The notes below the pieces were generated by a model, which did not search any database, had not been told where the DNA came from, and was given only the letters and a program-made list of their open reading frames with translations. Shown piece by piece: positions 31,953 through 43,492 of a stretch of 64,000 nucleotides of DNA (position 1 is the first letter of the stretch; every line of letters starts with the position of its first letter). The DNA is taken from NCBI GenBank assembly GCA_022315425.1, contig JAIUPT010000010.1, positions 930,001-994,000 on the forward strand. Direction: 5' to 3'. The stretch comes from Pseudevernia furfuracea. Its lineage: Eukaryota; Ascomycota; Lecanoromycetes; Lecanorales; Parmeliaceae. A program made the translations under genes and the position numbers.

Positions 31953-34467
31953 CTAACACCATGTGAACACAGGGTTCTTGCTTTTTACCGTTTCCAGCCT
32001 TTCCACAATCACCTTTCGCTGACTTCCTTCCATGCCCTCAGCAGCCGAATAACCTAGATCTCCTTCCAAATCATCACCATCGCCCAGAAAGCCTCCCCCA
32101 TGTCGGGTCGAGAAAGAGTAGCGCCGCCTTTGGCTGCTCGTGCTTGCATTCTTGCGGTGCCCTTCGAAGCTGAGTCGAGTCTTCGATCTTGTGGCACTCG
32201 GCCTGGTATTGTTTGCGTGGACCATTTTGGCCTCGTCTAGTTCCACTTGGTGGTCCACCAATGGCCCGTGGACAGTCGCTGGGCTCTCTGTTCCATTGGG
32301 AAACTGCCCAAGGTCCGATGAGCTATTGTTTCGTGATAGATCGAAGCGATTGGGGTTTGGTAGATCAGTCGTAGGTGACGATAGGCCAAGGAGATCGTGC
32401 TGTGGCTGTGCTGCAGATACGTTGGCGGCGCTTATGTCCATTTCCTCTTCTTCGATACTTTTCCGCACATTCTTATCTCTCCGCCTCCGCATCTCAGCGG
32501 AAGGCACCCGCATAGGAATAGCAACAGGGATATCAACAAGGTCATCCCATACGCACACACGCGCGCGCCGAGTTAACTCGAGCGGGCCGTGATCCGATGT
32601 TTTCAGCGTCTCAACCACATTCCATGCTTGCCCTTTCATCACGGCTATCTGCCTGGCAAACATTTTCTCCTTGAAGTCAGAGTCTTGGCTAAATACTCGA
32701 CGGAGAGCTAGTTGTGTATCGCTCCACCATTTCGTAGAGGTGAGCAATGGAAGGAAGTGGTCCCGAGTCTTCTGTGAGAATGGCTGGCCAATCAATGAAA
32801 CGGGGAGGAAAAGCCAGCCGAATGGGAAGCTTCGCCACTGGGAAGCAGTCAGCGCAAGCTCACATAGCATTTGGAGTTTCGCTTACAGCATCTGGGTGCT
32901 TCCATGGCCACGACAAACTATTGTCGATGGCCCCAATAGAAATGGAGGCACCTTTTCCAGAGTCGGAATTCGAATGTGTATCTGATCTGCTCGCAGTTGA
33001 CATAGCCTCTTGGCGTTTATAAGGGGAGGTACTGGGCTTTCTTTCTCCTTCGCTGTTGGTTTTGACCGTGGAGGCAGGCCGCTCACCAGTATGGCCGTTC
33101 ATTTGCGGCGGTTCCGCAACAATAGAGACCTCCTGGTTCGCCTCATCTACCCTTATCATCCAATTGTCCAAGCCTCGGTCTGTGTTTCTCATAATATAAT
33201 CTAGGATCACGAGCTTCTCCAGCTCTTCTCGGAAAGCCTGCTTGAGTGTGTCCGTCCATGCAAATCCCCTATCCTGAACCTGGGGTTCTTCATTGCCGTT
33301 GATGGACCGGATCTCGCTACGAATCTCTTCTTCATTCTCTGACGGAGCGCTACCAGGCCTACACGTCTCTGTCCAAGGTCTCTTTCTCCATCTCGGCGCA
33401 TCGTCCGGCCGAAAGCCTGGATTAATTTGATCTGGCCATGGGTGGTCCCGCAGAAATAGATTTGCGTCTTTGAACCCCTTGAGAAAGACCTGGAAGCTTC
33501 CAACCTTCGCAGGTAATGGTTTCCGTTTTCGGTAGTACGCAGACTTGTCCCAGAAATCGTAATGGAATGATTTAGATGAAAGGTACACGATATCCGTATA
33601 GGGCACCAGATTCGTCCGTAGTCTACTGTCCAATACGTACGCAGCTGCCTCAGAGACGTAGGAAAGATTGGGTATAAGGCATGCTCTGCCAAAAAAGCAA
33701 GGAAACAAATTTCGATGTAGCCACTTGGTCCATTTTGGATTTCTCGACGCGTATGGCTCCTCGTCTTTTGGTTTGAACACTCCGACAACCTTTCCATCGC
33801 TGTTGCGGGCGAAGTAGCTCCCTGAACTACCTTGAGAAATCATCTTGGGATGTACACCAAGCTCGATGGCGACTTTAACACTCTCCACAACATCGTCGAA
33901 TCCTATTTTGGTCATCCTGTCTCCCTGGGGTTCGCTGACATCCGACGCAAGAGTTTCTACGCTTGCTGGGCGTAACCCTTCCGGAGCCTGGAATACCGAG
34001 TGTTTAATTTCCAGTTGCTCCTCTTCTTGCGTCTTTCCTTTCACCCTGCTGATTTTGAATTTAGAGGCTATTTCTTCCGCCCATCTCTCCAACCTAGCGT
34101 TTATTGCTTTAATGTCCACACCGGATGAACTTCTTCGCAGCCGCCGTCTGTCTGTATTTGGTCGTCTCTGATGTCTACTAGAGCTCCCATTGAGGTCCGC
34201 GTGCATTGATCCATGAGGTTGTGGCTGAATGGGGGCATAGCGAGGTGCCGAGGGGGTGGATATCGTTCGAGGGGCTCGGAAGGCGTCATCTTCTTCCGAA
34301 TCGTCCAGGTATGCGCTCTCGTCATCTGCTTGAGCTATCCGGGCATAGCCTGAAGTTGGTGGTCTGTGTCGAGGCATGCTATTGTTAAAGGAGAATGTAT
34401 CTCTCAGCGGACTTGGCGAGCTTGGATCTGGAGATGCGGCTGTCGGGAAGAGCCGCCCATGATCCAT
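31953..34467 (-). CDS. LSB6: Type II phosphatidylinositol 4-kinase
   Basis: Membrane-bound kinase making PI4P on endosomes, vacuole and plasma membrane. Exons 34467-32887 and 32837-31953, 49-nt intron; 821 aa. Start chosen at MDHGRLFPTA; the frame is open further upstream to 34656 but lacks an ATG there. Type II kinase core runs from about residue 200: GSSGSYFARN (nucleotide loop), VGVFKPKDEEP (Lys), FPCFFGRACLIPNLSYVSEAA (Cys-rich palmitoylation position of the family), catalytic DYIMRNTDRGLDNWMI. After the catalytic block comes a ~75-residue Ser-rich insert, then ISIGAIDNSLSWPWKHPDA|WRSFPFGW across the intron. The C-terminal 150 residues are low complexity and longer than in yeast. Confidence 0.94.
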
Positions 34468-34937
34468 TGCCAATTTGCTTTTCCCCACGCCCTTCCACCT
34501 TTTTTTTGGTCTAAAATATGGACAATTGATACTTGGAAAGGAGCTGCTGAGACTAATCGAAATTTGATATCCCCCAAGATACAGTATGATTACAAGAAGC
34601 AACCCACCGACACTAATGCATGCTGTCGCAATTTCTGGCGAAGCCACGAACCCCACTCATCTTTCACAATGGCTCCACCTTGCATATCTCCACCTCTTGT
34701 GGAGGCTATAATATATGCTGCTATACAACGCCGAGATCTGTCATTGAACCACATGCAATCCATATGAATGTTGGCTTCGTAAATATCAGAAGTCATTGTG
34801 CAACTCCGTCGCCATCAGAAGACCAACCACATTGGTTTGAGATACTTTTCAGCCTGGGAAAAACATATCTTTTCACCGAGACACCTTCCAGCCGCACAAT
34901 TGTGCGCCATGTCCACACATGAACATTATATTGGTCC
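34468..34937. other. Intergenic
   Basis: 470 bases between the LSB6 start and SPC24 stop, both on the minus strand. An in-frame hydrophobic stretch upstream of LSB6 (about 34500-34640) begins with GTG after a stop and is regarded as leader. Nothing else seen. Confidence 0.5.
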
Positions 34938-35708
34938 CTACTGCATTGTCTGCCAAAAATAGTTTGAATAAAAATATCTGGAGAATTTTGGGTCAATGTT
35001 GATAACATGGACGTCGCCTTTCTGGTTGTTCCGGATTACTGCTTTGTTGTAGTTGCCTGCACTATCGGCTTCGACATCAATACCGAGAGATCGGTACACC
35101 TTTAGCTTCAGTCTGCGAGCGCAGTAGTCAGCAACGACTCCAATAGCCTCAGTTAAAGATTGGGACGCCGACATTGTAGGATCATCCAGCTCTCTCTTCG
35201 CCTTCGCCGGTTCGTCTCCTTCTACCCCTTCAACCTCCAAGTCATGCAATCGGCTCTTCAGACCTTCCAGCTCCTGCTCCAGTCTCTCCCCCTCAATTTC
35301 GAGATCCGAAGCTGCTTTTGCAGCACGGAATTTCTGTGTATCGAGCTCGACTATTTGGGACGCATGATCTGTGCTACTTTGCGAGGAGACCGTTTCGCTG
35401 TGCTGCTGTGACATGGTCGCAAAGTTGCGTGACAATTCTGAGCGATTGATCAACTTTGGAGCTTTTGTGAAGATCAAGGAAAGCATGTTTACTCTTCAAG
35501 GCGCTCTCGGCTTCCCGTATGCGTAGACCACGGGCTTGCTGGAGGGTTGAGAGAGATTCATTGATGCGGCCGATGGCGATCTTGTCTGTGTCGATATGGA
35601 AATTGGCCATAGTACTTTGCACAAGCTTCAAACGGATTAGTATAGCAGGTTCTCGAAATGCGATTCACCGAGAGATCCTACCATGGCTGGGTCCTCGTCG
35701 AATAACAT
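34938..35708 (-). CDS. SPC24: Kinetochore protein Spc24 (Ndc80 complex)
   Basis: Ndc80-complex subunit that, with Spc25, anchors the complex to the inner kinetochore. Three exons: 35708-35682 (only 27 nt), 35625-35493, 35437-34938; 219 aa. The spliced start MLFDEDPAM|LVQSTMANFHIDTDK is family-like. A long coiled coil covers about residues 25-125 (INESLSTLQQARGLRIREAE; LDTQKFRAAKAASDLEIEGE). The C-terminal globular domain has LKLKVYRSLGIDVE and ends HVINIDPKFSRYFYSNYFW, the strongest family signature. Divergent from FIS1. Confidence 0.93.
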
Positions 35709-36084
35709 CTTGAAACTTGGCGCAGGCTATGATTGATGTTGTCACTCGATGGACAATCTTGACCTAGATTTATCAATGAACCCGTCGTACCTTCAACGAC
35801 GATATCGGTATGAGGAGTGTCTGCTTCGAATTACTTGGATATGATGAAGCGTTGTGGATTTTGCGAGAATGTAAACAATGAAGATGATCGACCGCACCCC
35901 GCCGGCAGCTAGCAGACTTAGCGTCGAACGCCACAAGAGTGACGCGGAGCCAAGCCTAGCTTAGGTAGCACGAGCTTTTACATTATTTACGATTGTTGCT
36001 ATTGTTGCCTACTTTCTCTCCCTGTCTTTCTGTCTACCAGGTCTACCAGTGTTTATTCCTTCACATTGGTCTACAAACGTGGGA
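35709..36084. promoter_or_regulatory. Divergent promoter of SPC24 and FIS1
   Basis: 376 bases between the two ATGs. A pyrimidine-rich CTTTCTCTCCCTGTCTTTCTG stretch lies about 60 bases before the FIS1 start; no other motif recognised. Confidence 0.5.
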
Positions 36085-36744
36085 ATGTCTAACTTGCCCT
36101 GTAAGCTTTTTCATCCTTCCGGGCCCAATAATAGCATAAATGATCTTCCTGGGTGCAATGTTGGCTAACAAGGCACAACATGTACCAGACGCAGCAGATG
36201 CTGATAGGTAAGAGGCAGCTCGAAAAGTAATCCTGGTATCAGCACACTCACTATGAAACCACACAGTGCCCTGAAGCCATCCGAGCTCAAGGTCCTGCGA
36301 GATCAATACGAGAAAGAAGGAGACTACGTTGGCGTGCAGACCAAATTCAATTATGCATGGGTGGGTCACGACATGTAATTATCAACTTCAATTCTCCTGT
36401 TCATTCCATCCCAGGGCCTGATCAAATCCTCCGCACGCGGTGAGCAACAAGAAGGCGTCCGCCTACTCTCGGAGATATTTCGAAACGCACCGGAGCGGAG
36501 GCGGGAATGCTTATACTATCTGGCTCTCGGAAATTACAAGCTGGGAAACTACGCGGAGGCTCGCAGATATAATGACCTACTCCTGGATCATGAGCCATCC
36601 AATCTGCAGGCAGGGAGTTTGAGAGGCCTCATCGATGACAAGGTCGCCAAGGAAGGTCTGCTGGGAGTGGCAATACTCAGTGGTGTGGCCATTGCAGCGG
36701 CTGGAGTGGGTGCTATGATATTTAAAGGGGCAAGGAGGAGGTAG
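36085..36744 (+). CDS. FIS1: Mitochondrial fission 1 protein
   Basis: Tail-anchored outer-membrane TPR protein that recruits the fission machinery. Four exons: 36085-36100 (16 nt), 36189-36207 (19 nt), 36267-36360, 36415-36744; 152 aa, the standard length. Spliced start MSNLPYAADADSALKPSELK matches fungal FIS1, which supports both very small exons. TPR-like helices: YEKEGDYVGVQTKFNYAW|GLIKSS and RRRECLYYLALGNYKLGNY, then EARRYNDLLL. The C-terminal membrane anchor is LLGVAILSGVAIAAAGVGAM followed by basic KGARRR, as required for mitochondrial tail anchoring. Confidence 0.96.
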
Positions 36745-37685
36745 AGCGCGTTGTTTCTGGTATAGTTAGGTGTGGTATCGATTCATTCATTCATTCGATC
36801 GATCGATCGAGTGTCATTGTGTATCAGACGTTGCTGGAAGGAGTGTGGAGAGAGGCCAATGAGACGCGAGATTCCGAGTGGAGACTGAAGGGTAGTGTGA
36901 CGGTTGATAGGGTAGTGTGGCAAGACAATCCTGGTGGGGGTATGGAAAATGGTAGAAAGGCGGAGAAGATTCAGAAGGTAAAGATGACACGGGGTCTGAT
37001 TGCTGCCCGCCTGAATGACTTATCAACACCATTTCTCTGACATTTTTAACGTTAAGGAAATTTGCAAGCAGGAGAAGTTGAGTAGTACATAGACACAAAG
37101 TCACAGGTCAGAGTTAGTCGGAGTTACAATAAAAGGTAAAGGAGGTACTCGTACGAGTAGAGTAGGGCTGAGAATTAAAGGGAAAAAGTCGGACTTTTGC
37201 GCCGCGTTGAACCTCCCGATTACTGCGAGGCTCTCTCGCTCTCTCTGGCTCTTTGGTCTCTGGCTCCGACATCATATTCATTGCACTTCTCTTACTCTTT
37301 TGTTACTCTCTATTATTCTCTGACTTACTTACTTACTTTCTTGACAACCAAAAACGTCTTCATATTCAAAGAAACTGTCTCAACATTCAAGACTCTTTTA
37401 TCATTCACTCACTACTACTACCTTACTCAACTCCCTCCTTCCTACCAGAACCCCACTGCGCCTCAACCCCTACTAACGCTACTACCACTCTCTACTCTCT
37501 ACTCTCTACTCCGATACGCCACACCACATCATTCCCTGCCTTACCTAGGCACTTGCTTGACGGCTGCACTTTCCTTCATTCCTCAGCGACTTGCCACACC
37601 GGCTGAAAGAAAGAAAAAGCTTCTTTGATACAAAACTACCTAGGCTTGCTTGAAGAAGAAAAAGCACATTCTCACAACATATAAT
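36745..37685 (+). promoter_or_regulatory. Intergenic with long pyrimidine-rich leader of the RING gene
   Basis: 941 bases. (ATTC)n followed by (GATC)n occurs at about 36781-36810. From about 37220 to 37580 the + strand is strongly C/T-rich (CTCTCTCGCTCTCTCTGG, TTACTTACTTAC, three CTCTACT copies), as in long CT-rich fungal promoters or 5' UTRs. Open frames across it (37197-37628 and neighbours) are compositional. Confidence 0.6.
36781..36810. repeat. Microsatellites (ATTC)n and (GATC)n, adjacent
   Basis: ATTCATTCATTCATTC runs directly into GATCGATCGATCGA just after the FIS1 stop. Confidence 0.85.
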
Positions 37686-39381
37686 ATGGCCGACCAAGGT
37701 GGACAGCAGCGAGAACTCGTCTTCTGTCACGCCTGTTCAAACGAATGGATGCGACATCAGCATGGTCTGCAGTGTCCAGAGTGCCATTCCGACGTTGTTG
37801 AGATTGTGAGTCTTCCCGGCTGTGATCTGTTTTACCTTGCCATCAAAGGCTGCGATATCACTCACAAGACCCTTGAAACGCTAATCCTTTCTATCGACAG
37901 ATCGACGAGCGTCATGATCCACGGGACAGTCACGCCGACATCAGCGATGGTGACGCCGACGATGAGGACGAGGCTACCTCGGCCAACAACGACAGCCTAA
38001 CCCACCATGCTTTACATCATCACAATCCCTGGCAAGCAGAAGCGCCAGATCCCGATGAGCCTGATATCGAGCATGTCGAATGGAATCCTGCTCCGGGTGT
38101 GCACTTCGCTCGCACCTCCTATCGATCATCTTCTCCTATGGGTCGAGGTCAGGCCAATGATCCCTTCGCGCCCTTTTTCCAAAGCATTTCCACCATATTC
38201 GAAGGCGCAGCAAACGCAAATGCAAATGCCCAGGGTCGACCGCAAGCGAGGAACATTCGGGCCATCCAGTATCCAACTCATATCCACCGCCCAGAATTTG
38301 CGTCTCAGAATCCGTTCCCTAACCACCAGCATCACCACATTCACCACCATCATAGCCCTTGGACTCCCGTCTCCGGTCCGCCCGGCGGTCGACAGGCGTT
38401 CACAGCAACTGGCCGGATATGGCCTCAAAACGGTCCCAACGGACCTCCGAACGACCGAACCATAAATAATCTCCACGGGTCAGTGGATATCTATTGCTCT
38501 ACACTTCTTCTCTACTAACCATCCATAGGGTGCTCGCTACAATGCTACAATCGATGCAAGCCAGTATGGTTGATGATCATGGAGATGGTGGGCAGCACAC
38601 CGGTGTGCCAAACCTTAATACATTCATCACACAAATGCTGGGCGGCGTCTCCGGAGACGCTGTTTACAGCGAAGAAGCCCTCGACCGCATAATTACGCAG
38701 ATGATGGATCAGAACCACCAAGGCAGCGCTCCGGGTCCAGCTTCGGCGGCAGCTATAGCTGCGCTACCCAAAAAGCCAGCAGATAAGGCTATGATGGGGT
38801 CAGACGGAAAAGCGGAATGCTCAGTGTGTATGGACGCCGTAGACATTGGAGACGAAGTGACTGTTTTGCCGTGCAATCATTGGTTCCACGGAGACTGCGT
38901 AGGTGCTTGGCTTAAAGAACATGACACCTGTCCCCACTGTCGAGCGGGCATCATGCCAAAGGAAGGCGGAGCCGATATTTCACGGTCTCCAGGCCAAGCG
39001 CCACGACATAACCAGAATCCGTTTCCGGATACGAATTCGCCCAATCCAGGCACCTCTTCAAGCCATAACGGCATCAATCAGCGAACCTCTGTGCCAGGCG
39101 CTTTCACCCAGCCAGGCATGAATCAGCCATATGTACTAGGGGGCTTTCAGCGGTATCCAGAACCACAACCATTCGTTCAGCCACAAGCACACTTTCCACC
39201 ACAGCCTTCGCAGCAGATTCAGAGGAGGAGAAGCAGCGCGAGGGGAAATGGCAATGGCAATGGCAATGGCAATGGCAGCGGGAATGTACGTGAAGGGAGC
39301 AGCGGAAGCAGCCTGGCATCTGGTGTATCGGGCTGGATAAGGAGTCTACGGGGAGGCGGCAGTAGTAGCGATCGATCGTGA
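37686..39381 (+). CDS. RING-H2 E3 ubiquitin ligase with N-terminal zinc ribbon (RNF126/RNF115-like)
   Basis: Likely E3 ligase. Three exons: 37686-37805, 37901-38478, 38529-39381; 516 aa. The N-terminal zinc ribbon has FCHACSNEW...LQCPECHSD (two CxxC pairs, residues 14-38), as in the RNF126/BCA2 group where it binds ubiquitin or clients. A disordered, His-, Asn- and Pro-rich middle follows (HHHIHHHHSP). The RING-H2 is complete: CSVCMDAVDIG...LPCNHWFHGDCVGAWL...CPHC (about residue 333-375). The C-terminus is low complexity with an Asn-Gly repeat (GGCAAT codon repeat near 39245-39280). The long CT-rich leader suggests constitutive, strong expression (inference). Confidence 0.9.
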
Positions 39382-39855
39382 GGCCAATTTGCCAGTGTAG
39401 GTGGCTTGACTCGGCAAAGGAGCGAAAAGAATGACTTACGAATTTAGCTGAGATCTTCCGGGGATTGGCTGCCTATGAGCGTTTTGCTAGGTTCTCCATA
39501 CTCTTTACTTATTCACATTACGACTGCAATATCACTGCATTGTGGGCGTTGAGAATTAGACAGGAGAGGACCCTGGCGCTGGCTTCATGGCTTGCCACTG
39601 CACACCAGACACCCAGTTATGATGAGAGCACGGTGGACCTTGGGACGGCGGATTTCTGAAGCGCGGTCGATAGATGGCATAGATGAAGCTGATACCCAAT
39701 GTATCTACTGTTCCTTGCATTTGAGACGCTCCCAACCATGGTTCCCAGGTACATCATCTATTGTCTTTCTTCTACTCATCCCAAACATATGTACACCGAA
39801 GGGGAAGCAGTATTTGCTAACCAGCCGCTATGGACCAATGCAAGATCAGATCTCT
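39382..39855. other. Intergenic, convergent 3' ends
   Basis: 474 bases between the stops of the RING gene and BST1. Short frames on + (39465-39986) have no domain and run antisense into BST1. Nothing else seen. Confidence 0.55.
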
Positions 39856-42800
39856 CTATTCAGGTCTCTTCTTCGCACCTCTCTCGTCCCCGTCATCAGC
39901 TCCCTCTAAGATCTGGGTCAGGCCCAGCAGCGACACTTCACTGCTGGAGAAATGCACCGCAACCAACCAAGCACAAACCAAGTTGACAATATGGTGCAAT
40001 GCGTATGCGTACGTCACGCCATATACTGCAGCGTAGACGGCGAGTATGAAGAAGAGGATGTTAGTGATGTATTGAGCCCTCGATGTGACGCGGGGGATCA
40101 TTTTGCCGCAGGTGAGGGTTTCGACGAGTATTAAATAGGGCATTATGGATAAGACATTATGGTGTGAGGAGAACGGTGTGAGCCAGTGCACCGCCAGATT
40201 ATGGGCCCAGACGAGAAGGACGGGTATGTTTATGGGGAGGACCCAGAGCATGAGGATCAGCACTGAGTGAGAGTAGTTGTAAAAATTATAGTGGGCGCCA
40301 GTTCGCTGTCTTATGTTAGACTTCTCGCATGCTTCAACGGGTTACATGAAGCTTACAGTTTCCCGAACCAGTCGCAGCGCCCGTGTGCACGTCGATAGTT
40401 GTACAAGGACAGCGTCTAGGTAGGCGAACTGATACGGAATGAACGTTGACACCAAGAAGAGTAATACGCAGGTGGTGATTATGCGTCTTCTAGGTGAGCT
40501 GGCAGCGAAAGCGGGAGCAACGGATCTTCCACTACATGCTGGTTAGTCCATGAGGACTCTTTGTACACCGGAAGTTGGATTATTACTTACCTCACGTCCT
40601 CAACTCTCACCCATGCCGGCCTAGCGGTCAGAAGGTTATATGGCAAGTAAAACACATGTGTCAGTCCAAGAGTTGCATAATTGACGCCAACGCAGATACC
40701 AACAGTGATGAGGCCGAATAGCGGGACTAGAAACCAGAAAATTGGATCTTGTGAGCCTAGTAGAAGGTCGTTCTTGGTGAAGTCGATGGCAGTCTCTGTG
40801 CCATTTCCTCCCCAACCAAGCCAGCCAGAGGATGCGGAGCTCGGGGGGGCAGCACTGGATATTGTCAACCCCATGGCGAGGAAGGTCAGCGCAAGGAGCA
40901 ACACCGGTAAGGATGTTTTCAGGCAGAGGTCCAGAGATTCTGCAAATGTGATAAAGATACCTGCTACGGATTAGCTACAGACTCTTAATTCGGAAACCTT
41001 GAACTGACCAGTGTCGTCGTACACCTTGAATTGTTTTCGAAGCACCAATGCGACAATGACTAGTGGAAAGGCCGCGAAAACCATTCTGTAGCGCATCACC
41101 AATTTCCCCATACTACCCGGTACATCGACATTCATCGACACGTCAATTGAAGAGTTACAGGTTGGATCAGACCAGAACTGTAATGAGACACCATCATTGA
41201 CAGCTTGAGCGCGCAATGGCGGTGGCATGAATGGAGCCAGGCCGTGCAGGCTGATATTCGCATCCTTCACGTTCACAAAGTATTTCGACTCATGCGGTTC
41301 CGAGAGATACTGACGCAGAAATGGAGTGAATAGCTCTGCATCATCGCCGCAGTCGTGCTTGCCCAGACTTAATTTAAAAGCAAGCAGACTCGAATGAAGC
41401 GCGGGAATCTTGATTTCTGTCATAAAAGGCCTAGCTGTAGGTAGTTTGAGATGTAGACCGAACGAGAGGAGTCGCCGAAGGCCTAAATCGGTCTCTATAA
41501 CCGAGTCGACTTTGTCATTGAACTCTGCCAGGGCCCATCCTTGGCTTGGTTCAGTAGCCTTATCGACCACAGCGACAAACTGGTAGTCTGCGAGGTCTTC
41601 TAGACTATATTGGAGATAGGATAGAGGTTGCGCTTTATCGTATGGATGAGCGGACATCTTTTCTGAAGCTGGAAGCCGAATGACATCTGAGGCAGCGTTT
41701 TTGCAGGCCAGTCTAGTAGAGCCAGAAGTATCACCGGACAGATCCATGTTCATTGAGAACAGCGTTGATGATTGGCCATGCTGCAATGGAAAGACGCTAC
41801 AGAAAAGCACCTCGATCTGAGCATCAGTCCTAGTTTCTTCCAACCGTTGATCAGACAGCAAGGCGAAGCTTTTCGATCCCTGCGGACTTCGCGCAGGAAC
41901 CGGAAGAAGGTGTGCCTTTGGTTTCCCTGCACGTCCAAAGTCTCTCAGCACGAGACTTTCTCCCAAAGCCATTACGGAATGTGAGTTGTCTTCCAGGGTG
42001 AGCAATGTGGATGATTCCTTTTGTGGCAGCGTTTTCTCCACCACATCCTCCATTCCGGTCAAGTACCACCTTCGAAAAATTCGCATTCGCTCCGCCCTTG
42101 GCTTTGTCTGCCCCGGTCGATGTACATCCAAAGTGCTGAATATTGACCTTACTATCGGCTTCATCAATTGGACACACCATGTGGTTTGTATATGATCCGC
42201 ACCAGTCCACACGTTGGGTATACCGGAGGTAAAAACAGTGAAACCATGGGTGCTTGGTACAAGGGATTCGAGACTTGCAAAGTCTGACGGCACCACTGTA
42301 TCCAAGCCTCCACCAGCGATTGAAATCAAAGTGACATGCCATAAAGGATTGTCGTTCGCCCATTTTTGCGTGTACGCTTGTCTCCAATAGTCGTTGATTC
42401 GCTTGTATGTTCGCACGGACTCAGCATCGACGGAAACGGGCGGCCTTGCGTGGGGCGCAGACATGGTAATAATGGTATTGATCGAGTTCGATTGGTAATT
42501 CGGCATGGTAAGCATCGTTCGAGCAACAACGCCGCCCATGGAATGGCCCACCAGGATGACTGAGCTGGGATCAGGCAGACCCGGATCACGCTGGGACCTT
42601 CGAGGATCATGGTAAAGCGACAGTATGTAGGCAACGGCATCGTTCAGGTACTCTGCTTGGTCTAGTATGGTTTGGCCATGAAAAGCGGAGAAATCCTCGT
42701 TGAAATCGACGGAGAAGAAATCCAAACTTGTCATGCCCTCTTTCAAAGCCTGAGCATCTTGTTGTATACTATCATGGTAGTACGAGGCTGCTTCGAAAGC

Positions 42801-43492
42801 CAAGCATCTCGCTTGTTTGTAGCTTCCTGCATTGCCGGGTATAAACAGGACAGGGACACCTTTGACCTAAGGAAAGAGAGTCAGCATACCAGAACTGGAT
42901 GTTTCATGTGGACTCCCACCTTTGGGTCTTCGTCAAAGCCCCCTTCACGGTACAAGTATAAATTGTATTTGCTGGCGAAACGCGTATGCTCGGTATCAAA
43001 GTCGGAGAACTTGATGTAGATTGGCCGTGACCAGCACATATCGCATCCCTTGGGATCAAGCTGTCGAGTCAGGAACGCATGAACGATGAAGAGGAGGACA
43101 AGGGCGGACAAGACGGTAACACCGATGGTCAGCAACGAGCATGCCCAGGGGCTCCGTGCTCGGGAGCGTCGCCAGCTCCGAGGTTCGGGCATTCTGTCAA
43201 TGTCTTGTCCTGGTGGCCAGGGAAGCTGCTTCCTGCTGGAAACGCCGTGTTGGTTGTCTGTTGACAGAGGGGGACTTGATCCATTCGGAGGGGATTGAGC
43301 AAGGCCAATTGCTTTCTCGACTTTCCTCCGATCCAGGCTATCGGAGTGCCTTGTCACATCGTACTTGGCAGAAGTGAAGCTCTTCTTCTTTCCATGCTTG
43401 TTATTTCCATGCTTGTTCGGGGGGGCTGTCTCGGCTTGGGTAGGGGCGCTGTTGTCGGTATCCTCGGCGGAGCCCGACAACCTTCTGATCAT
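39856..43492 (-). CDS. BST1: GPI inositol-deacylase (PGAP1 homologue)
   Basis: ER membrane lipase that removes the inositol acyl chain from GPI anchors, required for ER exit and quality control of GPI proteins. Five exons: 43492-42920, 42866-41009, 40960-40591, 40531-40357, 40305-39856; introns 48-59 nt; 1141 aa, normal for fungi. N-terminal cytosolic ~105 residues, then a signal-anchor (CSLLTIGVTVLSALVLLFIV). The lipase block VPVLFIPGNAGSYKQ and nucleophile VILVGHSMGGVVARTML are intact, with IITMSAPHARPP following. The C-terminal half carries about seven to eight hydrophobic segments, split by four introns. ATG 43492 follows an in-frame stop. Confidence 0.95.

Noticed and set aside
34468..34656. 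N-terminal extension of LSB6 with a membrane segment
   Set aside because: The extended frame has no ATG (starts GTG after a stop) and family members lack such a segment.
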